Positions 23,733 to 28,476 of a stretch of DNA of 28,476 bases are shown in pieces. Every line of letters begins with the position of its first letter. The stretch's first letter is position 1. The notes below the pieces were generated by a model. It was not told the DNA's origin. It searched no databases and saw only the letters and a list, made by a program, of their open reading frames with translations. This DNA is from Euryarchaeota archaeon UBA550 (GTDB lineage: Archaea; Thermoplasmatota; Poseidoniia; Poseidoniales; Poseidoniaceae). The stretch spans positions 1 to 28,476 of the forward strand of contig DAYA01000026.1 in NCBI GenBank assembly GCA_002506705.1, in the 5' to 3' direction. Made by a program: the position numbers and the translations under genes.

Positions 23733-25007
23733 ATGCACATAGCCATAGTGTCCGGCGAATACCCACCACGCTGGGGCGGTATCGGTTCTGTGGTTTTTCA
23801 TCTTGCAGGACACTTTGTTGAATTAGGACATGAAGTGACAATTATCACCAGGTCACATCAAGATGCTGCCCCATCTCAAGAGGGAGTAACAGTAATTCCA
23901 GTTCGATGGGCTAAGTTACCAATGGCATTCACTCGGTCCTATGGAAAGAGTGCTCTGAAAGCGCTAAAGAAATTACATTCAAACAAACCGATTGATGTGA
24001 TTAATGCCCACCTTCCTTTGGTCTCATGGAAGCGTCGAGAGTTCTCTTGGCTTGAACAAAATATCGCCCCGGTAGTATCTTGCTTACACGGCTCCTGGCT
24101 GGGCGAAAAAGAAGGGGTAAAAAGAGCAGCAGCAGCAAAAGAATCTGCAACTTGGAAAAATCCTAACGACCTTGCAATACTTACAACAGCAGGCTGGTAC
24201 TCAAAGTACGAAAGGGCTGGTGTACTGGAATCCAGTATCTGTGTTGCGAACTCCCAATCTACATTGAAGGAATTCAAGCAGTGGTATAGGCCAAGCGATA
24301 ATTTTGATTGTGAAGTAATTCTATGGGGTTGTGACCATAAGGTATTCCGCCCACCAAATATCGATGATGAGGCGGAACAGTTAGAGCATGAAAGAATCAG
24401 AAAACAATACGGTTGTGATGATGAGGCTTCTCTGAATTATTCTCCTGAAACCAAAACTCCAATGTTGCTCGCAGTAGGCCGTTTAGTTGCAAGGAAGGGT
24501 TACATGACTTTGCTTAGGGCTATGCCAAAAATCTTGGAAAATAATCCAGATGCAAAATTAGTGATTGTTGGAAGAGGCCACATGAAATCCAGTCTTGAAA
24601 AGACAGCAAAGAAACTGGGAATTGAAAATTCAATGTTCATACAATCAAGTCTATCCTTCGATGAACTTGCTCAACATTTCCGGTCTGCAGATTTGGTTGT
24701 TTATCCTTCATATTACGAGGGACAGGGCTTGATCCCTCTAGAGTCCCTCGCTAGTGGTACACCGGTAGCAACAGTCGACCAAGAGCCACTTACAGAAATG
24801 GTTGACGCATCTGTTGGTGGCTTGTTCAGAAGAGGCGACCCGGAAGATTTGGCGCGCTGTGTAAACGAGATGCTTTCTAGTTCCGAGACTACTACAAAAG
24901 CAGAATTAGGTAGACAGAGAGTCTTATCTAAGTATACTTACGAACACAATGCGAGCGATTATGTGGATGTTTTCAATAGGGCTATTGAAAAGAATAAATA
25001 CAAATAA
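23733..25007 (+). CDS. Family 4 glycosyltransferase
   Basis: A 424-residue GT-B enzyme. The N-terminal nucleotide-fold begins MHIAIVSGEYPPRWGGIG, with the glycine-rich acceptor loop. The C-terminal domain has LLAVGRLVARKGY and the GT4 E-x7-E motif in YYEGQGLIPLESLASGTPV. GT4 retaining enzymes move sugars from UDP- or GDP-sugars to lipid-linked or polysaccharide acceptors; donor and acceptor cannot be told. ATG at 23733 is preferred over TTG at 23724 because the first beta strand starts there. A central insertion (about residues 120-165, Lys/Ala-rich) is longer than in minimal members. It is divergent from GT2 and 74 bases ahead of the thrombospondin-repeat protein. Confidence 0.9.
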   Translation: MHIAIVSGEYPPRWGGIGSVVFHLAGHFVELGHEVTIITRSHQDAAPSQEGVTVIPVRWAKLPMAFTRSYGKSALKALKKLHSNKPIDVINAHLPLVSWKRREFSWLEQNIAPVVSCLHGSWLGEKEGVKRAAAAKESATWKNPNDLAILTTAGWYSKYERAGVLESSICVANSQSTLKEFKQWYRPSDNFDCEVILWGCDHKVFRPPNIDDEAEQLEHERIRKQYGCDDEASLNYSPETKTPMLLAVGRLVARKGYMTLLRAMPKILENNPDAKLVIVGRGHMKSSLEKTAKKLGIENSMFIQSSLSFDELAQHFRSADLVVYPSYYEGQGLIPLESLASGTPVATVDQEPLTEMVDASVGGLFRRGDPEDLARCVNEMLSSSETTTKAELGRQRVLSKYTYEHNASDYVDVFNRAIEKNKYK

Positions 25008-25046
25008 ATCACATATTTTCTAGCGTTGCAAGAATCCTAATCCTGC

Positions 25047-25064
25047 GTTGTTTTGAAAACCAAC
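25047..25064 (+). promoter_or_regulatory. Imperfect 18-bp palindrome in the promoter region of the TSP3-repeat gene
   Basis: GTTGTTTTGAAAACCAAC is a palindrome with one mismatched pair besides the G/A centre. It lies 18-35 bases ahead of the ATG at 25082, exactly where a TATA box would sit for a leaderless mRNA. It could be a repressor site overlapping the promoter; low-confidence visual call. Confidence 0.35.
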
Positions 25065-25081
25065 AGCCCTCATGCGCACAC

Positions 25082-27532
25082 ATGCGCGCGGAGCAGTGGG
25101 TGGTGTGCTTCCTCGCAGTGTCGCTATTGACTTTCCTACCAGCTGTAAGCGCTGATGATGATACATCTACAGCGAATGTACTCACAAACGGAGTATCAAC
25201 CAACGGATATGTTTGCTATGATGATGGGTGTTCTCCTAACGATGAAGTCGACTGGTGGAAGATTTACGCATACAAAGGAGACATCGTTCAAGTTGGATTC
25301 TCCGGTTCAATGAATAACGGAGCATGGTGGTGTCCTGGAGACGGCTGGGAAGCTGATTTTTCGATACACGATTCTAATGGCGCACAAGTTGCTAGCCAAG
25401 CGATGAGCGATGCAGGATCTTCCACGACATTATCCACGACAATGCCTGCCCCAGGCTGGGTTTACGTCAAAATCAAGGGCAAGGATAGTTGGTGTAATGA
25501 CGGCGTAGATTACACACTTACTCCTTCTCTAAATCAAGACAACAGAGATACCGATGAGGACGGGTTCATCGACAATGAGGATGACTGTGACCTTACTCCT
25601 GGCACATCTACAAACGACAGACTGGGGTGCATAGACACCGATTCCGATGGCTGGTCTGACCCGGATGAAGGTTGGACTACAAACAACGGAGCAGACGCCT
25701 TCCCAACCCAACCGTCTCAGTGGATTGATTCTGACAATGATGGCTTTGGAGATAATCTCAATGGGTTCGAACCCGATCACTGCCCATACCGCAGAGGATA
25801 TTCCGAACTTGACCGCTTTGGTTGTCTAGACTCGGATGGAGATGGTTGGTCTGATGCTGATCCCGGAGGCCTTGATGGAGTAGAACCGTGGTTTGCTCAT
25901 CCAAATGGCTCAGCTGACGCTTTCCCGTTTATTGCAAGCCAGTGGAATGATACTGATGCAGATGGCTTTGGAGATAATTGGGCAGATGGTTCATGGAACG
26001 ATACACGGATGAATTGGTCTATTGGCGTCTGGTATTCTAACGCCACAGAACCTGATGCATGCCCATTCATTACGGGTTATTCAGTCGAAGATAGATTTGG
26101 TTGCCCCGACGCAGATAATGATGGATGGTCTAATCCAGATTCAAATTGGACTGCAAAGGAAGGAGCAGATGCATTCCCTGATAACCCAACCCAGTGGTCA
26201 GATATGGACGGTGATGGTTGGGGTGATAATCAAAGTGAAGGAGCTCTACAGGTAGATGATTTTCCGGATAATCCAACCCAGTGGCTTGATACAGACGGAG
26301 ACGGCTGGGGTGACAATAATTCCTACGGGGCGACTCAAGTCGATGACTTCCCATTAGTACCGAGTCAGTACAGAGATACTGATGGTGATGGTTATGGAGA
26401 CAACTTAGAGGGATATGAGGGAGATGTGTGTCCTCACAGCACAGTCGAGGAAGTCGAAAGCGGCTGGATAAGTTGGTCGGATAGATTCGGTTGCTTGGAT
26501 TCAGACATGGATGGATTTTCCAACCCTGACGATTGGTGGATTTCTCACCCTGATGGGTTTGCAGATGCCTTCCCTGAAGATGAAACTCAGTGGTATGATA
26601 CAGACGATGATGGCTATGGTGACAACCTCGAATATTTCGATGGAGAAACTTGGAGACCTGCTTGGAGAGGAGATGGCTGTGTTGCTACAGAAGGTAACTC
26701 TGCCATGGACAGATGGGGTTGCCCTGATTCTGACGGAGATGGTTGGTCAGACCCTACTACTCACTGGTTAGCAAGTCCAGGAGGATTAGCAGACGCTTGG
26801 CCGGCCGATGAAACTCAATGGCATGACAGAGATGGTGATGGTAGAGGAGATAATCCAAAGGGAACCACTGCGGATGTTTGTCCAGATGTACCAGGTACTT
26901 CCAAGGGGCCAACCGAGGGCGGTGACAGATGGGGTTGCCACGACACCGATGGCGATGGATGGTCTGACCAAGGCGATAGATTCCCGCATGAACCCACTCA
27001 GTGGCGTGATTTGGATGGCGACGGATTTGGAGACAATTCCGACGGTCATGAAGGAGATGCCTGCCCCAATGAAAGAGGTCAATCATTCTTCGATCGACTA
27101 GGTTGCAGAGATTCAGACGGTGACGGATGGTCTGACCCATCACAAAATTGGCTTGCCTCTCCGTGGGGACAAGCAGATGCATTCCCAACTGACAGGCTTC
27201 AGTGGCAAGACAGCGATGAAGACGGCTTTGGCGACGTTCCAATGGGTGCTAAGAGAGACGATTGCCCAGAAGTCGCCGGTACATCAACTCGAGATGTACA
27301 GGGTTGTATTGATTCAGATGGAGACGGCTGGTCAGACGAATACGGAAGTTGGAATGCTGCCTTCTCAATCATGGGAGAAGAACCAGCTTCTAGTTGGTTG
27401 ACATACATGATACTAGGAACTGTGATGCTGATTTCCTCCGCTCTTGCAATGATTGTAAGATACTCTCGTTCTGTTTCTTCATTAGAGAAGGGCATCGCCG
27501 AAGAGGCTTCAGGAGGTGATTCAAATGCGTGA
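25082..27532 (+). CDS. Anchored surface protein with thrombospondin type 3 calcium-binding repeats
   Basis: An 816-residue secreted protein. It has a signal peptide (about 1-24, ending VSADDD), a beta-sandwich N-domain (about 30-148) resembling a bacterial pre-peptidase C-terminal (PPC) domain with several cysteines, then a long Asp-rich repeat region (about 150-765), a membrane helix (about 773-794) and a short tail. Eight repeat modules each contain a DRxGC step followed by DSDGDGWSD. Nine QWxDxDGDGxGDN loops alternate with them, and a cysteine precedes each GC. These are thrombospondin type 3 repeats, which bind Ca2+ through Asp side chains. The protein is probably a rigid, calcium-stiffened stalk. 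No catalytic domain is seen. Its stop lies inside the next gene (8-base overlap). Confidence 0.9.
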   Translation: MRAEQWVVCFLAVSLLTFLPAVSADDDTSTANVLTNGVSTNGYVCYDDGCSPNDEVDWWKIYAYKGDIVQVGFSGSMNNGAWWCPGDGWEADFSIHDSNGAQVASQAMSDAGSSTTLSTTMPAPGWVYVKIKGKDSWCNDGVDYTLTPSLNQDNRDTDEDGFIDNEDDCDLTPGTSTNDRLGCIDTDSDGWSDPDEGWTTNNGADAFPTQPSQWIDSDNDGFGDNLNGFEPDHCPYRRGYSELDRFGCLDSDGDGWSDADPGGLDGVEPWFAHPNGSADAFPFIASQWNDTDADGFGDNWADGSWNDTRMNWSIGVWYSNATEPDACPFITGYSVEDRFGCPDADNDGWSNPDSNWTAKEGADAFPDNPTQWSDMDGDGWGDNQSEGALQVDDFPDNPTQWLDTDGDGWGDNNSYGATQVDDFPLVPSQYRDTDGDGYGDNLEGYEGDVCPHSTVEEVESGWISWSDRFGCLDSDMDGFSNPDDWWISHPDGFADAFPEDETQWYDTDDDGYGDNLEYFDGETWRPAWRGDGCVATEGNSAMDRWGCPDSDGDGWSDPTTHWLASPGGLADAWPADETQWHDRDGDGRGDNPKGTTADVCPDVPGTSKGPTEGGDRWGCHDTDGDGWSDQGDRFPHEPTQWRDLDGDGFGDNSDGHEGDACPNERGQSFFDRLGCRDSDGDGWSDPSQNWLASPWGQADAFPTDRLQWQDSDEDGFGDVPMGAKRDDCPEVAGTSTRDVQGCIDSDGDGWSDEYGSWNAAFSIMGEEPASSWLTYMILGTVMLISSALAMIVRYSRSVSSLEKGIAEEASGGDSNA
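26180..26353 (+). repeat. 87-bp tandem duplication within the TSP3 region
   Basis: Two adjacent 87-base (29-codon) units, 26180-26266 and 26267-26353, both begin DNPTQW or its immediate equivalent and end near the QVDDFP block. They are similar in protein and moderately similar in DNA, indicating unit duplication as one mode of growth of the repeat region. Confidence 0.7.
27511..27520 (+). promoter_or_regulatory. Full-length Shine-Dalgarno sequence before the next gene
   Basis: AGGAGGTGAT is the exact complement of the conserved 3' end of 16S rRNA. It lies four bases before the ATG at 27525, inside the 3' end of the TSP3-repeat gene. It explains internal initiation of the overlapping downstream gene, in contrast to the apparently leaderless starts elsewhere. 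Confidence 0.8.
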
Positions 27533-28476
27533 GTGGTTTTTGATTGCCCTCATGGTCTCACTATCATTCGCAGGCAATGTTTCTGCTGAAGAGGAATCAA
27601 ATCCATTTGAAGAGGCTGGATTAAGTTTGGTTGCTTTGAGAAATGATAGCCTAGATAGCAACCAGGACGGCATGATGGATGCAATTCGTGTGGTAGTTGT
27701 AATCAATTCGACCAACCAGTGGATCGACTTGACCTTGACATTGATTGGGGAACATTCCGGATTTACTGTTTACGAAGAAGAACTAATGGCATTTGAAAAT
27801 CAAGAAAATGCTTCTCTAACATACGATTCATGGGCAGCCGGTGAACACCATCTTGGGTTGGAAATTAGTGATTCTGATGGACGACTGCTCAAATATGTGG
27901 ACTTGGGAATCTTCGATCTAAGTCCCGCTTTAGCAACACCTTCAATCGACCTGATGTTATCGGGCTCAGAGATTATGCAAACTGGTGACGATTGTGAAAT
28001 CACTAGGGATTTCATTGATGAAACAGGCCCTAGGTGGGATTTCGAAGGTACTCGTTCGATTATCGGTACGCCATTTACTGTCCTTGACACCGACCAAGTT
28101 TTGGATTGTAGCAATTGGCCCGCTGGCAACTACATCATTACAGAAACCTACCAAAACGGCCTAGGTCAGACAACTAGCGACACTCTTGAACTTGTTATTG
28201 TCAACAAGCCTCCTCCAACATTCTCTATCGAGATCAATGGTAATGATGCGCAAATTGGAACACCTTGTACCATTACACACTTAGCAACAACTGGCGAAGA
28301 CCATACAGATTACCTCAAGGAGTGGAGAATTACTCCTTCGATTGGAATGTCAGCAAATACTAGCACTCTAGACTGCTCAAAATGGGAGTCCGGAGTCTAC
28401 AAAATCCTTCTGACAGTGACCAACGATGAAGAGATTAGTACAACAAATGGTGCAATGCTTATCCGAATGCCTTCGA
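27525..28476 (+). CDS. Secreted protein with cysteine-containing beta repeats (3'-partial)
   Basis: Open from ATG 27525 to the end of the window (317 codons, no stop). It starts with a signal peptide (MREWFLIALMVSLSFAGNVSA) and continues as an acidic, beta-rich ectodomain. Two similar modules of about 90 residues are visible. Each has an early Cys (27993 and 28266) in a DDCEIT or TPCTIT context and a later LDCSNW or LDCSKW block (Cys at 28107 and 28374) followed by a GxY strand, so one disulfide per Ig-like module is likely. The first 45 residues after the signal contain SLDSNQDGMMDAI, a short calcium-loop-like stretch. It overlaps the TSP3-repeat gene by 8 bases and has a full Shine-Dalgarno sequence, so the two are translationally coupled and likely act together. 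The C-terminus and anchor lie outside the window. Confidence 0.82.
   Translation, partial: MREWFLIALMVSLSFAGNVSAEEESNPFEEAGLSLVALRNDSLDSNQDGMMDAIRVVVVINSTNQWIDLTLTLIGEHSGFTVYEEELMAFENQENASLTYDSWAAGEHHLGLEISDSDGRLLKYVDLGIFDLSPALATPSIDLMLSGSEIMQTGDDCEITRDFIDETGPRWDFEGTRSIIGTPFTVLDTDQVLDCSNWPAGNYIITETYQNGLGQTTSDTLELVIVNKPPPTFSIEINGNDAQIGTPCTITHLATTGEDHTDYLKEWRITPSIGMSANTSTLDCSKWESGVYKILLTVTNDEEISTTNGAMLIRMPS

Noticed and set aside
23650..23841. 64-codon N-terminal extension of the GT2 enzyme
   Set aside because: It runs through the GT4 promoter and start, is Arg/Cys-rich without similarity to GT2 proteins, and the fold begins at ATG 23649.
26757..27242. 161-codon open frame on the minus strand within the TSP3 repeats
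   Set aside because: It is the antisense of the Asp/Gly/Trp-rich repeats; its composition (His/Arg/Leu rich) follows directly from the repeat codons and it has no start context or family match.
25500..27350. CRISPR-like regularity of repeated GATGGNGATGG motifs
   Set aside because: Repeats are in frame, degenerate, without constant-length unique spacers, and are explained by TSP3 protein repeats.

Overview
The window reads as a chromosome fragment of a planktonic Marine Group II euryarchaeon (Candidatus Poseidoniales, sometimes called Thalassarchaea). This is inferred, not proven. The evidence is an archaeal-type tRNA wybutosine enzyme of the TYW2/Taw2 family, RAM-domain-only Lrp relatives, start codons lying about 25-30 bases behind TATA-like boxes (leaderless mRNAs), very tight gene packing, and many very large acidic secreted proteins with one C-terminal membrane anchor. 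These sit beside bacterial-type genes (UvrC, cofactor-dependent phosphoglycerate mutase, a DUF1499 protein). There is no rRNA, tRNA, CRISPR array, transposase or phage gene. No gene-free stretch exceeds about 110 bases.

Layout. 1-1558 (+): a partial membrane-associated protein, a phosphoglycerate mutase and an overlapping DUF1499 membrane protein. 1552-2307 (-): a JAMM/MPN+ metalloprotease-like protein, divergent from an acidic protein with a Trp/Tyr-rich tail (2337-3035, +). 3026-5226 (-): a membrane-anchored S15/CocE-type serine hydrolase translationally coupled to a stand-alone response-regulator receiver domain. 5319-6658 (+): a small four-helix membrane protein and an exported, membrane-anchored cyclophilin. 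6655-7653 (-): the Taw2-like enzyme. 7688-10705 (+): a 1005-residue anchored surface protein. 10702-12426 (-): UvrC. 12513-14555 (+): a winged-helix/STAND NTPase regulator with an inverted repeat just inside its start. 14556-15032 (-): two RAM-only Lrp/AsnC-like proteins.

15137-28476 is dominated by the cell surface: a 1518-residue beta-helix plus PKD-like protein, a 748-residue Asp/Trp/Tyr-rich anchored protein, a four-helix membrane protein, divergent GT2 and GT4 glycosyltransferases, an 816-residue thrombospondin-type-3 (calcium-binding) protein, and the start of another secreted protein with cysteine-containing repeats. Together with the exported cyclophilin and S15 hydrolase, this suggests a region for building, folding, glycosylating and perhaps using an elaborate envelope. 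That joint role is inference. All six convergent gene pairs end within 10 bases of overlap or directly abut, which is notable in itself.
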